Source: RGIG6919 sp045531905
Lineage (GTDB): Bacteria; Bacillota; Clostridia; Lachnospirales; Lachnospiraceae
Length of the DNA: 64,000 bases
Assembly (NCBI GenBank): GCA_045531905.1
Contig: JAZSEY010000006.1
Location: forward strand, 124,001 to 188,000
Direction of reading: 5' to 3'
Under the pieces are notes generated by a model, which made no database searches, was not told the DNA's origin, and was given only the letters and a program-made list of their open reading frames with translations. This document shows positions 17,889 to 27,256 of this stretch, piece after piece. The translations under genes and the position numbers were made by a program. How positions within the stretch are numbered: the stretch's first letter is position 1; every line of letters begins with the position of its first letter.

Positions 17889-19088
17889 ATGAAGAAAATC
17901 AAAGCATTGTTTTTAGTTGCCGTAATGTTAATTGTATCCTGTGCCTCTTTTTCTGAGTCCACTACAATTAAAGTAGATGCTGCACAGACTAAAACGATTA
18001 CAGTTGGCAAAAACAAGGTAAAAATATTATCCAAATCTAAGATGACTGCAGAATATGTGGGCACAAAAAGTAAAAAGTCTTCTGTAGTAATACCTGACAC
18101 TGTGAAAGTAAAGGGTAAAAACTACAAGATTGTTAAAGTTGCGAATAATGCCTTAGCGAACAATAAAAAGGTAAAGCAGATTACTGTGGGGGCGAATGTA
18201 ACAACTATTGGAAAAGGTGCTTTTCAGAATTGCACAAAGTTAAAAACTATTTATATTCAGTCTGAAAAGTTAAAGAAGGTTGGAAAGAATGCGCTAAAAG
18301 GTACCAGTTCTAAATTAAAAATAGAAGCACCAAGCAACAAGAAAAGGGCATATTCTAAATTATTTGGTGGTAAGGGAAATAAGAAGGTAGCTGTAAAAGC
18401 ACATGTACATAAATGGAAAAAAGTATATGGTACAAGAATGGAACAGTTATACGCTGAAGATGGTACCACAAATGATTATAGTGACCCTATTTTTGGAGAT
18501 AAGTGGATTGAAGGTGAAGTGCATATGTTTGATTATGCTATTACACCAGAAATGTGGAATGCTAAATATGGTGAGAATTGTCATGATAAGTTACGTATTT
18601 ATGAAATGCATCGTGCAACTAACCAGTATGTAACTCAAACTGTACATGATTTGTTTCCAGAACACTATCCAACCGTTGGTGTACTGGCGATGTTAGATGT
18701 ATATATCCTGATTGATAAATATAATGAATTGAATGGCACAAGTTGGACATGGGCTGACAATTGTTATCACGAAGGTTCTTGTGAAGAATGTAATATGAGA
18801 GAAATTTATGATTCAGTACCATATAATGACCCTCAACGTTCTGAGAAAATAAATGCTTTATTGTGTGAACGATGTCAAGCACAAGGTAAGTTTATTCGCT
18901 GGCTTGTAAATGATTGTGGTATTCCAAAACCAGCTATCGTGCAGACTCGTAGTTTACAAGTTGTAGCTGGCTATCAAGATTTAGGACACTATGAAATTAT
19001 CGGTTACGAACAACTTCCAGAGATCGAAGTGGAATATGTAAAATACCATAAGTGTGTATGTGGAAGTAAAAAAGAAAATAATCAATAG
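17889..19088 (+). CDS. Secreted leucine-rich-repeat (BspA-like) protein with Cys-rich C-terminus
   Basis: 399 aa. N-terminal signal peptide (MKKIKALFLVAVMLIVSCASF). Residues about 40-160 have BspA-type LRR_5 repeats, for example VVIPDTVKVKGKNYKIVKV, ITVGANVTTIGKGAFQNC and LKTIYIQSEKLKKVGKNAL. The C-terminal 230 residues are not recognised; they include CHEGSCEEC and CERC pairs and a final HKCVCGSK, suggesting metal binding or disulfides. BspA-like repeats often mediate surface binding; function here is inferred. Start ATG 17889 (17880 and 17883 are alternatives) follows AGGGGATG. A strong terminator follows. Confidence 0.7.
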   Translation: MKKIKALFLVAVMLIVSCASFSESTTIKVDAAQTKTITVGKNKVKILSKSKMTAEYVGTKSKKSSVVIPDTVKVKGKNYKIVKVANNALANNKKVKQITVGANVTTIGKGAFQNCTKLKTIYIQSEKLKKVGKNALKGTSSKLKIEAPSNKKRAYSKLFGGKGNKKVAVKAHVHKWKKVYGTRMEQLYAEDGTTNDYSDPIFGDKWIEGEVHMFDYAITPEMWNAKYGENCHDKLRIYEMHRATNQYVTQTVHDLFPEHYPTVGVLAMLDVYILIDKYNELNGTSWTWADNCYHEGSCEECNMREIYDSVPYNDPQRSEKINALLCERCQAQGKFIRWLVNDCGIPKPAIVQTRSLQVVAGYQDLGHYEIIGYEQLPEIEVEYVKYHKCVCGSKKENNQ

Positions 19089-19103
19089 TTTTCAAAAATT
19101 AAC

Positions 19104-19155
19104 GAGACAAGGCTTGATACTCAAACTAATATGAGTATTCCTTGTCTCATTTTTT
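19104..19155 (+). terminator. Terminator after the LRR gene
   Basis: GAGACAAGG / CCTTGTCTC plus an inner ATACTCA / TGAGTAT stem, followed by six T. Marks the end of the 16.9-19.1 kb unit. Confidence 0.88.
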
Positions 19156-19257
19156 AACTCAAAAAGATAAGAATTACTAGGAATACACTGGCAAATTTGT
19201 AATGAATGTGGTAGACTATCGAAGGTGGCTATAAGCTATGTTAGAGTAGGAGAATAT

Positions 19258-19758
19258 ATGAATATGAAAACTCGTTCATTGTGGATTATATTATTTTGTA
19301 TGGCTGTTTTTCTTACCTCATGTGCAAAAGAAGATCCGACAAAACAAGAATTGTATCAATACATGAGCAAGGATGTTGTTTCAATTTCTGAACAACATAA
19401 CAAAGCAATTAGTAAGTATAATGAGTATATGGAAAATGCGGAAGGTGATGCTGAGGCGTTATTAGAGGCTTTGGATACAGATATTATGGTTGACCTAAAG
19501 CAGACCATTATTAATCTAGACAATTTGGTTTATCAATATCATCCTGCCATTGATTTACGTGAAAAGTATAAGAATGCAGTTGAAAAAGAATTAGAGGCTA
19601 TGCAGGCGATATATGACGCAGTAAAAGCGGAGGATGATGAAGCATTGGTGAGTGCCAATATTCTGGTTGCGGAAGCCCAGAGAGAATTGGATGTATATCA
19701 TACTGCCGTAAAAACAAAAGCGGCCGAATATGGAATATCGTTAATTGAGAATGAATAA
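19258..19758 (+). CDS. Lipoprotein, helical, unknown function
   Basis: 166 aa. Signal peptide with lipobox LTSC (MNMKTRSLWIILFCMAVFLTSC), then an almost wholly helical charged domain (residues 30-160), probably a helical bundle outside the membrane. ATG 19258 follows TAGGAG; the longer frame from 19225 lacks a ribosome-binding site. It is 23 bp before the next membrane gene, so the two may work together. Not recognised beyond this. Confidence 0.65.
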   Translation: MNMKTRSLWIILFCMAVFLTSCAKEDPTKQELYQYMSKDVVSISEQHNKAISKYNEYMENAEGDAEALLEALDTDIMVDLKQTIINLDNLVYQYHPAIDLREKYKNAVEKELEAMQAIYDAVKAEDDEALVSANILVAEAQRELDVYHTAVKTKAAEYGISLIENE

Positions 19759-19781
19759 GTAATTGCTTAGGAGTTGATAGT

Positions 19782-20357
19782 ATGCAGGACATTGGAGATG
19801 CAATTGAAGGCTTTTTATTTGAGGATGAAAAAGTAAATAGACAGGCGCTTCGTGAATTTTCCTACATTGAGAAAATGAAAGGAAGCATGTCTAATTTAAA
19901 GCCGGAACAGCTGAAAGAATTCTACCACAAATTGATTGATAAACACATTTTTACCACACAGGTGGGGTATACTTTTCTGTATGAGATTAGGAGCACCTTG
20001 GTAGAGCAGTACCATATTCCTGATGAACAGTTGGATGAGATTATTATTCCAAAGGTTGAGGAAGTTCAGGTAAAGCAGACCAATGACAGTGGTTTACGTG
20101 ATCAGATTGATAAACTAAAGAGAACAAAAAAATTAATGACCTATGTCATTGTGACATTGATTTTAGTGATAATTGGATTTTTTGTTATTATTGCGACAAA
20201 TGACAATATTGGCTACATTAATACAGAAAGCAAGATTGTAAATAAATATGCAAAATGGCAAGAGGAGTTAGAGGAACGGGAACGTATTTTGGATGAACGT
20301 GAGGCTTCGTTAGGCGAAGATGTTAACCAGGAATCGATAGATACAACTGCCGAATAA
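19782..20357 (+). CDS. Single-pass membrane protein, unknown function
   Basis: 191 aa. The N-terminal 115 residues are soluble and helical (FSYIEKMKGSMSNLKPEQL), then one membrane helix (about 119-140, MTYVIVTLILVIIGFFVII), then a charged coiled coil (KYAKWQEELEERERILDER). No family recognised. It follows the lipoprotein at 19258 and ends at a terminator. Confidence 0.6.
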   Translation: MQDIGDAIEGFLFEDEKVNRQALREFSYIEKMKGSMSNLKPEQLKEFYHKLIDKHIFTTQVGYTFLYEIRSTLVEQYHIPDEQLDEIIIPKVEEVQVKQTNDSGLRDQIDKLKRTKKLMTYVIVTLILVIIGFFVIIATNDNIGYINTESKIVNKYAKWQEELEERERILDEREASLGEDVNQESIDTTAE

Positions 20358-20359
20358 TA

Positions 20360-20411
20360 AAAAGCAAGATGGTATGCAACGAAAGTTGTGAATTCATCTT
20401 GCTTTTTTCAC
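20360..20411 (+). terminator. Terminator before the two-component system
   Basis: AAAAGCAAGATG / CATCTTGCTTTT stem with an inner GCAAC-GAAA-GTTGT stem carrying a GNRA-type loop, then T run. Confidence 0.88.
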
Positions 20412-20458
20412 AAAGTTACCATATTTTGCGATTATAATGTCAGTAAGGAGGTATCGTT

Positions 20459-21136
20459 ATGGACGGTGTTAAAATTTTGGTAGTAGATGATGAAAGTAGA
20501 ATGCGTAAGCTGGTAAAGGACTTTCTGGTAAAATCCGGTTATGAAGTGTTAGAGGCTGAAAATGGTGAAAAGGCCATAGATATATTTATGGAACATAAGA
20601 ATATTTCTCTTATCGTTTTGGATGTGATGATGCCTGTCATGGACGGTTGGGAAGTTTGCAAGGAGATTCGCAAGGATTCTAATGTGCCGATTATCATGTT
20701 GACAGCTCGTGGAGATGAAAGAGACGAGTTAATGGGATTTCAGTTAGGTGTTGATGAGTATATTACGAAACCATTTAGTCCCAAGATTTTAGTTGCACGT
20801 ATTGAGGCAATTTTAAGAAGAACCGCAGGCGTAGACAAATCTGATGTACTGGTAGCGGGAGATATCGTGTTGGATTTGGCTGCTCATGAGGTAAAGGTAA
20901 ATGACCAAGTTATCGAGTTAAGTTTTAAAGAGTTTGAGTTGTTGCAATATTTTGTCTCTAATCAAGGTGTTGCGTTGTCTCGAGAGAAGATATTAAATAA
21001 TGTTTGGAATTATGATTATTTTGGTGATGCCAGAACCATTGATACCCATGTGAAAAAGTTAAGAAGCAAGATGGGAGATCGTGGTGATTATATTAAGACA
21101 ATTTGGGGTATGGGTTATAAATTTGAGGTTGTGTAG
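20459..21136 (+). CDS. OmpR/PhoB-family response regulator
   Basis: 225 aa. Receiver domain (about 1-120) with acidic VVDDESR, phospho-acceptor Asp in LIVLDVMMPVMDGW, Thr in MLTARGDE and Lys in YITKPFSP; winged-helix DNA-binding domain (about 130-225) with FKEFELLQYF and IDTHVKKLRSKMG. Its stop codon abuts the ATG of the kinase, so the pair is translationally coupled. Signal and targets unknown. Confidence 0.93.
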   Translation: MDGVKILVVDDESRMRKLVKDFLVKSGYEVLEAENGEKAIDIFMEHKNISLIVLDVMMPVMDGWEVCKEIRKDSNVPIIMLTARGDERDELMGFQLGVDEYITKPFSPKILVARIEAILRRTAGVDKSDVLVAGDIVLDLAAHEVKVNDQVIELSFKEFELLQYFVSNQGVALSREKILNNVWNYDYFGDARTIDTHVKKLRSKMGDRGDYIKTIWGMGYKFEVV

Positions 21137-22633
21137 ATGAGAGCTTCCATTCGATTTAAATTGACATGTTTATTAGTGATATTGATGGTGATTACGATTG
21201 TTGCCACTACATTGGTATCTAATGTAGTTTTGCCTGGATATTTTGAGCGCAACATGGAGAATTCCCTGGCAAATACTTTTAAGAATATTCATGTCATGAT
21301 TGAAAATGCTGGTGATAATATTGATTTGCGTGAGGTAGTAATGTCAGTTAGTACCTCTTCTCATGATGCGCATATTGTGATAGTGGACAGCGAAAAAAGA
21401 CAAAACAACGTATATACGAATATTAATCAACAGGGGCGCATGATTGATAGCATGCTTTTGTTGGCAAATCTATGGTTGCATCAGGAGAGTTTTGATGATG
21501 ATTCTGGCGAAACTCTGGATAATTCCTACTATGTTGTGCAACAAAATCACGATAATCGTTTGAATGCGGATTATTATGACTTAACTGGTTCTGTCGATGA
21601 CCGTTATTATGTGGTTATTCGTCGTTCGGTTTCCTTTGTAAAAGAAAGTGCAAAGGCTGCGGAAGAAGTGTTTATGCTGGTAGGTTTGGTGGCAACAATT
21701 ATAGGTTCCATTGCCATGATGATTGTGGCAACCAGTTTCGCTACGCCGATTCATAATATGGCTGCTGTAGCTAAGAAAATGCAGGATTTAGATTTTGATG
21801 CCAAGGTTTCAGTAAAAGGCAATGACGAAATTGCAGCACTTGGTACGGCTATGAATGATTTGTCAGAACGTTTGGAGCATACGATTTCAGAATTGAAGTC
21901 TGCCAATGCTGAATTAAGTGAGGATATTGAGAAGAAAGAACAAATTGATGAGATGCGAAAAGAATTTCTTTCGCATGTTTCGCATGAATTAAAAACGCCG
22001 ATTGCGCTGATACAAGGATATGCAGAAGGATTGAAGGAGAACGTTTCTGATGATCCGGAGAGCAGAGAATTCTATTGTGAAGTTATTATGGATGAAGCCA
22101 ACAAGATGAACACCATGGTGAAAAAAATCTTATCCTTGAATGAATTAGAATTTGGTAACAATAGATTGGATATTCAGCGTTTTGATATTGTGAATTTGGC
22201 TGGCAACATTATACAATCATCTGAGATTCTTATGCAGAATTTTAAGGGCAAGGTTACGATGTCGCAGAAAGAGCCAATTTATGTTTGGGCTGATGAATAC
22301 ATGATCAGTGAGGTGTTTACGAATTATTTGACAAATGCCTTGAATCATGTGTTGCCTGATGGTGAAATTCGAATTGATTTTATACAGTCTGAAAAGGAAG
22401 TAAGAGTACAGGTGTTTAATACCGGTGAGCATATTCCTGAGGAGGATATCGATAAGGTATGGGTGAAGTTTTATAAAGTGGATAAAGCGAGAACCAGAGA
22501 ATATGGCGGTAGCGGAATTGGATTGTCGATTGTTTCTGCTACAATGGAAGCACATAACAAAGATTATGGTGTTGAAAATGTTGAGGGCGGAGTGGCATTT
22601 TATTTCTGTTTAGACACAGATATTAGTTGCTGA
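21137..22633 (+). CDS. Membrane sensor histidine kinase
   Basis: 498 aa. Helix about 8-30, extracellular sensor domain (about 31-180) with no recognised ligand motif, second helix about 178-200, HAMP linker (ATSFATPIHNMAAVAKKM), HisKA domain with phospho-His in FLSHVSHELKTPIALIQGY, and HATPase_c with N box FTNYLTNALNHV and G box GGSGIGLSIV. The partner regulator is immediately upstream. Confidence 0.93.
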   Translation: MRASIRFKLTCLLVILMVITIVATTLVSNVVLPGYFERNMENSLANTFKNIHVMIENAGDNIDLREVVMSVSTSSHDAHIVIVDSEKRQNNVYTNINQQGRMIDSMLLLANLWLHQESFDDDSGETLDNSYYVVQQNHDNRLNADYYDLTGSVDDRYYVVIRRSVSFVKESAKAAEEVFMLVGLVATIIGSIAMMIVATSFATPIHNMAAVAKKMQDLDFDAKVSVKGNDEIAALGTAMNDLSERLEHTISELKSANAELSEDIEKKEQIDEMRKEFLSHVSHELKTPIALIQGYAEGLKENVSDDPESREFYCEVIMDEANKMNTMVKKILSLNELEFGNNRLDIQRFDIVNLAGNIIQSSEILMQNFKGKVTMSQKEPIYVWADEYMISEVFTNYLTNALNHVLPDGEIRIDFIQSEKEVRVQVFNTGEHIPEEDIDKVWVKFYKVDKARTREYGGSGIGLSIVSATMEAHNKDYGVENVEGGVAFYFCLDTDISC

Positions 22634-22698
22634 TAATTTATTTTAATGCTATAATAAACACAGTGTTTTATTTAAAGATTTACAGATAGAGGGCATAT

Positions 22699-23469
22699 AT
22701 GATGAAGAAACGATTTGTGTTATTAGGCTTTCTTGTATTGATGACTATGCTCTGTGGTTGTGATAAGGTGATTAAGTTATCCGATGCAGAGGAAGCGGCT
22801 ATCGCGGAATATGCAGCAGAGTTACTTTTAAAATATGACAGGGGCTTTGAAAGCAAATATTTCGAAGGTGAAGAAGCATCTACCGAGGTAACCACTGAGG
22901 CTACTACAGCTGTAGAAGTTACCACTGAGACACAGACAGAAGCGACAACAGAAGCAACGACAGCGACACCTGTGGAGGATGTTAGTTCAGAAGAAGGTAG
23001 TACAGAGGTAGTGGAGCCATCTACAGAAGCGGTAACAGTAAGTGAGACTGATATAGCTAAGATACTGGGTATAACTGGTGTTTCTACTGTCTATAACAAT
23101 TACCAGATATGTGAAAGATATCCGTCCATTGATAAGAATGGTGATTTTATCTATTTGGAAGCGACGAACGGTATGAAGTTAATTGTAGTGGAGTTTGATA
23201 TGAAGAACACCACTGCAGAGCCGATAGATGTTGATTTGTTGAATGTAGATGTAAAGTATTCCATTGTAATGAATCACTCAAAAGCTGCAAAGTCTATGTT
23301 GACGATTTTGATGGATGATTTATCTACATATCAAGCGACTTTGGCACCGTCTGCTAATGAAAAAGCGGTTTTGGTATTCCAGATTGCTGACAATCTGGTA
23401 GATCAGGTTGAAGTTCTTGAGATTAAAGTAACGTATAATGATAGCGAGAATTATATTACATTAACATAG
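22699..23469 (+). CDS. Lipoprotein with Thr-rich linker and DUF4352-like domain
   Basis: 256 aa. Lipobox LCGC (residues 14-17 of the signal), an acidic stretch, then a low-complexity linker of TTEATT-type repeats (about 55-115), then a beta-rich C-terminal domain with LIVVEFDMKNTTAEPIDVDL, resembling the DUF4352 immunoglobulin-like fold seen in many Firmicute lipoproteins. Start 22699 or 22702 after GAGGG. Function unknown; 12 bp before cheV. Confidence 0.65.
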   Translation: MMKKRFVLLGFLVLMTMLCGCDKVIKLSDAEEAAIAEYAAELLLKYDRGFESKYFEGEEASTEVTTEATTAVEVTTETQTEATTEATTATPVEDVSSEEGSTEVVEPSTEAVTVSETDIAKILGITGVSTVYNNYQICERYPSIDKNGDFIYLEATNGMKLIVVEFDMKNTTAEPIDVDLLNVDVKYSIVMNHSKAAKSMLTILMDDLSTYQATLAPSANEKAVLVFQIADNLVDQVEVLEIKVTYNDSENYITLT

Positions 23470-23481
23470 GGGAGGTTACAT

Positions 23482-24387
23482 ATGGAGTCAAACATTTTAT
23501 TAGAAAGTGGTACAAACGAACTTGAGATTTTAGAGTTTGTGATTAATGGTAATCATTATGGTATTAATGTTGCTAAAGTTAGAGAGATTTTAACAATTCA
23601 GGACATTACTCCAATTCCGAATTCTCATCCATGTATCGAAGGTATTTTTATGCCTAGAGATACAATTATTACAGTTATTAATTTGATTCGCACATTAGGT
23701 TTTGATGATGATGGTGATAATAGCAATAATATGCTGATTGTAACCAACTTCAACAACTTGAACATTGCCTTTATCGTGAATCAGGTAATTGGCATTCATC
23801 GTGTATCTTGGTCGGATATTGTTAAGCCGGATTCAACCGTGAATACACCAGGAGCTGCTATCGCTACAGGTATTATTAAGCACATGGACAATCTTGTAAT
23901 TGTTTTGGATTTTGAAAAGATTGTAGAAGAGATTTGTCCGGAAACCAGTTTGAAGGTTTCTCAGATTGATGAGTTAGGAGAAAGAGAGCGTAATGCCGTT
24001 CCTATTTTGATTGCTGAGGACTCTCCATTGTTAACCCAGTTAGTGCATGATGCATTGACTAAGGCCGGTTATACCAATATTACTATGAAGGCAAATGGTC
24101 AGGAAGCTTGGGACAGACTTTGTGAGTTGAAGAAGACCAATGGTGTTGAATATGGTGCAAAGCTTGTCATCACAGATATTGAGATGCCTGTGATGGATGG
24201 TCATAGATTGATTCGTCTTATTCGAGAAGATATTGCATTACAGCATATTCCTATTATTGTATTCTCATCTTTGATTAACGATGATATGCGTAGAAAGGGA
24301 GAGAGATTGGGTGCTAATCGTCAGATTTCAAAGCCTGAGATTGGTCAGCTTGTTTCTATGATTGATGAGTTAGTAGCAGGAAAGTAA
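23482..24387 (+). CDS. cheV: Chemotaxis protein CheV (CheW-receiver fusion)
   Basis: 301 aa. CheW-like adaptor domain (about 10-155: ILEFVINGNHYGINVAKVREIL, GIFMPRDTIITVINL) and receiver domain (about 172-300) with Asp in LVITDIEMPVMDGH and Lys in ISKPE. CheV links receptors to CheA and is thought to aid adaptation. No other chemotaxis gene is in this window. Ends at a bidirectional terminator. Confidence 0.93.
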   Translation: MESNILLESGTNELEILEFVINGNHYGINVAKVREILTIQDITPIPNSHPCIEGIFMPRDTIITVINLIRTLGFDDDGDNSNNMLIVTNFNNLNIAFIVNQVIGIHRVSWSDIVKPDSTVNTPGAAIATGIIKHMDNLVIVLDFEKIVEEICPETSLKVSQIDELGERERNAVPILIAEDSPLLTQLVHDALTKAGYTNITMKANGQEAWDRLCELKKTNGVEYGAKLVITDIEMPVMDGHRLIRLIREDIALQHIPIIVFSSLINDDMRRKGERLGANRQISKPEIGQLVSMIDELVAGK

Positions 24388-24393
24388 GCATAT

Positions 24394-24428
24394 AAAAAAC
24401 CGAGACTAGTGAAAAGTCTCGGTTTTTT
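24394..24428. terminator. Bidirectional terminator between cheV and the DUF6465 gene
   Basis: AAAAAACCGAGACT / AGTCTCGGTTTTTT with a 7-nt loop; A and T tracts on both sides suit two convergent genes. Confidence 0.92.
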
Positions 24429-24438
24429 ATGTTGTGAA

Positions 24439-24645
24439 TTAAATTTCGTCCAGACTGAAACTACCAGTAGCTTCATCGTTGATAACGTAGTAAACTGCAT
24501 TTTCCTCTGGCTTTACATAAAGCTGTAAAGACTTAAGGGTATTTGCCTTGTTACCTGCGTCCTTCCAAAGCTGTTTTGCTTTTGCAACGATAGCAGCCTC
24601 CTGTACCTGTTTCTCCTGGTACTCCAAGTAAATGTTTGCTTTCAT
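24439..24645 (-). CDS. DUF6465-like small protein
   Basis: 68 aa. Start ATG at 24645 has GGGAGG 7 bases upstream; the upstream part of the frame is hydrophobic and lacks a ribosome-binding site. The end LKSLQLYVKPEENAVYYVIND followed by GSFSL matches the core of a short protein family widespread in Lachnospiraceae (as I recall it, DUF6465). Other members have a Lys/Ala-rich N-terminus; this one is only the core domain. Function unknown. Confidence 0.65.
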   Translation of the reverse strand: MKANIYLEYQEKQVQEAAIVAKAKQLWKDAGNKANTLKSLQLYVKPEENAVYYVINDEATGSFSLDEI

Positions 24646-24763
24646 AAAACTACCTCCCAATACAAAAATAACAATAGTTAACAAGCAATAATGTTATTCA
24701 GCTTGTATTAAATATACTTGATAATTTGTGCAATTGCAACAATTATTTCTAAAACACAGTCAC

Positions 24764-24792
24764 TTGTTAATTCATGAATGATATGGTACAAT
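24764..24792 (+). promoter_or_regulatory. Promoter of the 24.86-kb gene
   Basis: TTGTTA (24764-24769), 17-bp spacer, TACAAT (24787-24792), 64 bp before the ATG. Confidence 0.6.
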
Positions 24793-24855
24793 ATATACGA
24801 TTTTTTATTGAAAATATGACATTTTCATTAGATAAAAGTTTTTTGGGAGAATAAT

Positions 24856-26622
24856 ATGGACGAGAATTATCTTGACAGTCTCTTAAATGAGATTTCCTTA
24901 GACAATGAAATAGATGATAATCCGGACACAGAAGTGCAGTCAAGCAGTAGAGATAGAAGAGTTGAGTTAAAAGAAGATGCTTTTGACGATATGATTTCCA
25001 AAGACTCTGATACGACTTTGCATGCGGATGATGATATATTGGGAAAAGGTCAGTTCGATGAATTGGATGAGCTTGACAGAATGGCTGATTTTGATATGTC
25101 AGATTTGAGTTTTGATGATTTGGATTTTGATGATTTGGATATGACAGATACCAAGAAGAATGATAGAGGTATTAAGCAGTCCGCAAAGCCTTCTAAGAAG
25201 CAACGAGAAGAAGATACGCCTGATATTGATTTTAGTGATTTGGCGATTGATGATATGTTCTTTCAGGATTCTAAGAAGGAATCAGAAGAAGTTGTGAATG
25301 AACCGGAACAGACGATGCCGGCAGAACAGCAGGCAAGTGAACCGGAGGATTTTTCGTTTGCAGATGCGTTTGCTGAACAGACAGATAATTCTGGTGAGGA
25401 TACTACTACCATGGAATCAATGGATGACATGGATGCTTTGAGTGCCCTGTTTGGTGGTGCTGATGTGCCTATGGATGATGTATCAGGTGATATGCCGATA
25501 GCTTCTGAGAATGCTGAAGAAGTGAAAGAGGAATCTAAGGTTGCCACTTCAGATAATGCAGACATGAATGATTTGTTTGCTATGCTTGGTATACAAGAAT
25601 CTGATTTGCAGGATGCTCCGGAAGCATCAGCTGACAGTTCATTTTCTGCAGGTGATGATTTAGGTGGCTTGGATTTTGATCAGTTATTTGGGGATGAAGC
25701 TCCTGTTTCAGATGAATCTCAAGCCTCAGATTTGTCCTCTGAGGATATTAACGATATTTTGAATGCTAGTATTTCTGAAACCGAAGCAGAGATACCGCAG
25801 GAAAAGAAGATGAGCAAACTTGCGACTTTGTTATTTGGTGATGACGATGACGAAGAAGACGTCATTTCTGATGAAGAATTAGCTGCCATTAAAGCAGAGA
25901 AAAAAGCCAAAAAGGACGCAAAAAAGGCGGAAAAGAAAGCAAAAGCTGAGGAAAAGAAGGCTGCTAAAAATGCAAAAAATGCTGCTGCTCAAAGTGAAAA
26001 GGCTGCCAAGGCTGCTGTTAAGGCTGCAAAGTTAAAAGCTGAGTTGGCGGCTGCACCACCGGAAAAGAAATTGAATCGCAAGATGGTAGCTGCGGTCATG
26101 GCATTTTTCTTGATATTTGCAGCTGTTGTTGTTTTTGGTACACAGTCATTTAATTATAGTCTTGTCATTCGTAAAGCTACTGATTATTTTGAACGTCAGA
26201 AGTATCATTTGGCATATGATGAGATTGTCGGTGTCGAAGTGAAGGAAGAGGATCAGGAATTAGAGGATCGCATATATACTGTTATGTATGTAGAGAGATT
26301 ATATGAATCCTATGAGAATAACGCCTCATTAAAGAGAATGGATCGAGCATTGGATTGCTTGCTACGCGGTCTTACGAAGTACGATGAGCATTATCAAGAG
26401 GCTATGGAACTGGGAATTGTAGCTGATATTGATTACTGTCGTGGCAAGATTGTGAATGCTTTGTCATCTACATATCAATTGAGTGTTGAAGATGCGTATC
26501 AGATTTTAGCATTAGATAGTTATGCATACAGAAACAAGATGGCTGAATATGCTATTGAGTTATCTGATGAAGAGAAGATTTCATTAGATCCTAATAAGAC
26601 TGTTGATTCCAGCGAAGAATAG
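24856..26622 (+). CDS. Large acidic membrane-anchored protein, unknown function
   Basis: 588 aa, not recognised. Residues 1-315 are very acidic and low-complexity (LDRMADFDMSDLSFDDLDFD, repeated), with a short acidic DDDDEED block; residues about 330-400 switch to an Ala/Lys-rich probable helix (KKAKKDAKKAEKKAKAEEKK); one membrane helix lies about 409-428; the C-terminal 150 residues are outside and helical with TPR-like spacing (YFERQKYHLAYDEIVGV). The charge-segregated cytoplasmic part could be a scaffold. It has its own promoter and is 18 bp before hisH. Confidence 0.65.
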   Translation: MDENYLDSLLNEISLDNEIDDNPDTEVQSSSRDRRVELKEDAFDDMISKDSDTTLHADDDILGKGQFDELDELDRMADFDMSDLSFDDLDFDDLDMTDTKKNDRGIKQSAKPSKKQREEDTPDIDFSDLAIDDMFFQDSKKESEEVVNEPEQTMPAEQQASEPEDFSFADAFAEQTDNSGEDTTTMESMDDMDALSALFGGADVPMDDVSGDMPIASENAEEVKEESKVATSDNADMNDLFAMLGIQESDLQDAPEASADSSFSAGDDLGGLDFDQLFGDEAPVSDESQASDLSSEDINDILNASISETEAEIPQEKKMSKLATLLFGDDDDEEDVISDEELAAIKAEKKAKKDAKKAEKKAKAEEKKAAKNAKNAAAQSEKAAKAAVKAAKLKAELAAAPPEKKLNRKMVAAVMAFFLIFAAVVVFGTQSFNYSLVIRKATDYFERQKYHLAYDEIVGVEVKEEDQELEDRIYTVMYVERLYESYENNASLKRMDRALDCLLRGLTKYDEHYQEAMELGIVADIDYCRGKIVNALSSTYQLSVEDAYQILALDSYAYRNKMAEYAIELSDEEKISLDPNKTVDSSEE

Positions 26623-26640
26623 ACCGAAAGGAAATGCAAA

Positions 26641-27246
26641 ATGATAGCAATAATTGACTATGATGCCGGCAATATAAAAAGTGTTGAAAAGGCATTGGCA
26701 TATTTAGGAAAAGAAGTAAAGATAACAAGAGACTATGATGAGATTATGTCTAGTAGTCATGTGATTTTGCCTGGTGTCGGTAGTTTTGGTGATGCCATGG
26801 GCAAACTTCGTGAGTATGGTTTGGAAAAAGCAATTCATGATGTTGTCAATAAGGGGACTCCTTTTTTAGGAATCTGTTTAGGTTTGCAATTATTATATGA
26901 ATCTAGTGAAGAGACACCTGGCGTGGAGGGATTAGGTCTTTTAAAAGGAAAGATTGTTAGAATTCCGCAAAAAGATGGATTAAAGATTCCTCACATGGGT
27001 TGGAATTCATTGAACATAAAAGAAGATGCCACCTTATTTAAAGGAATTTCAGAGAATGCTTACGTATATTTTGTACATTCTTATTATTTAGAGGCAGAAA
27101 ATGCAGATGAAGTTGCAGCTACCACTGAATATGCAACACATATTCATGCGTCAGTTGAAAAAGATAACATTTTTGCCTGCCAGTTTCATCCGGAAAAGAG
27201 TAGTACAGTAGGCTTGAAGATATTAGAGAATTTTGTGAATTTGTAG
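26641..27246 (+). CDS. hisH: Imidazole glycerol phosphate synthase, glutaminase subunit
   Basis: 201 aa. Class I glutamine amidotransferase that feeds ammonia to HisF. Seen: IIDYDAGNIKSVEKAL, nucleophile Cys in FLGICLGLQLLYES, and catalytic His/Glu in CQFHPEKSS. 10 bp before hisF, so the two subunits are made together. Confidence 0.96.
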   Translation: MIAIIDYDAGNIKSVEKALAYLGKEVKITRDYDEIMSSSHVILPGVGSFGDAMGKLREYGLEKAIHDVVNKGTPFLGICLGLQLLYESSEETPGVEGLGLLKGKIVRIPQKDGLKIPHMGWNSLNIKEDATLFKGISENAYVYFVHSYYLEAENADEVAATTEYATHIHASVEKDNIFACQFHPEKSSTVGLKILENFVNL

Positions 27247-27256
27247 GAGACATAAT

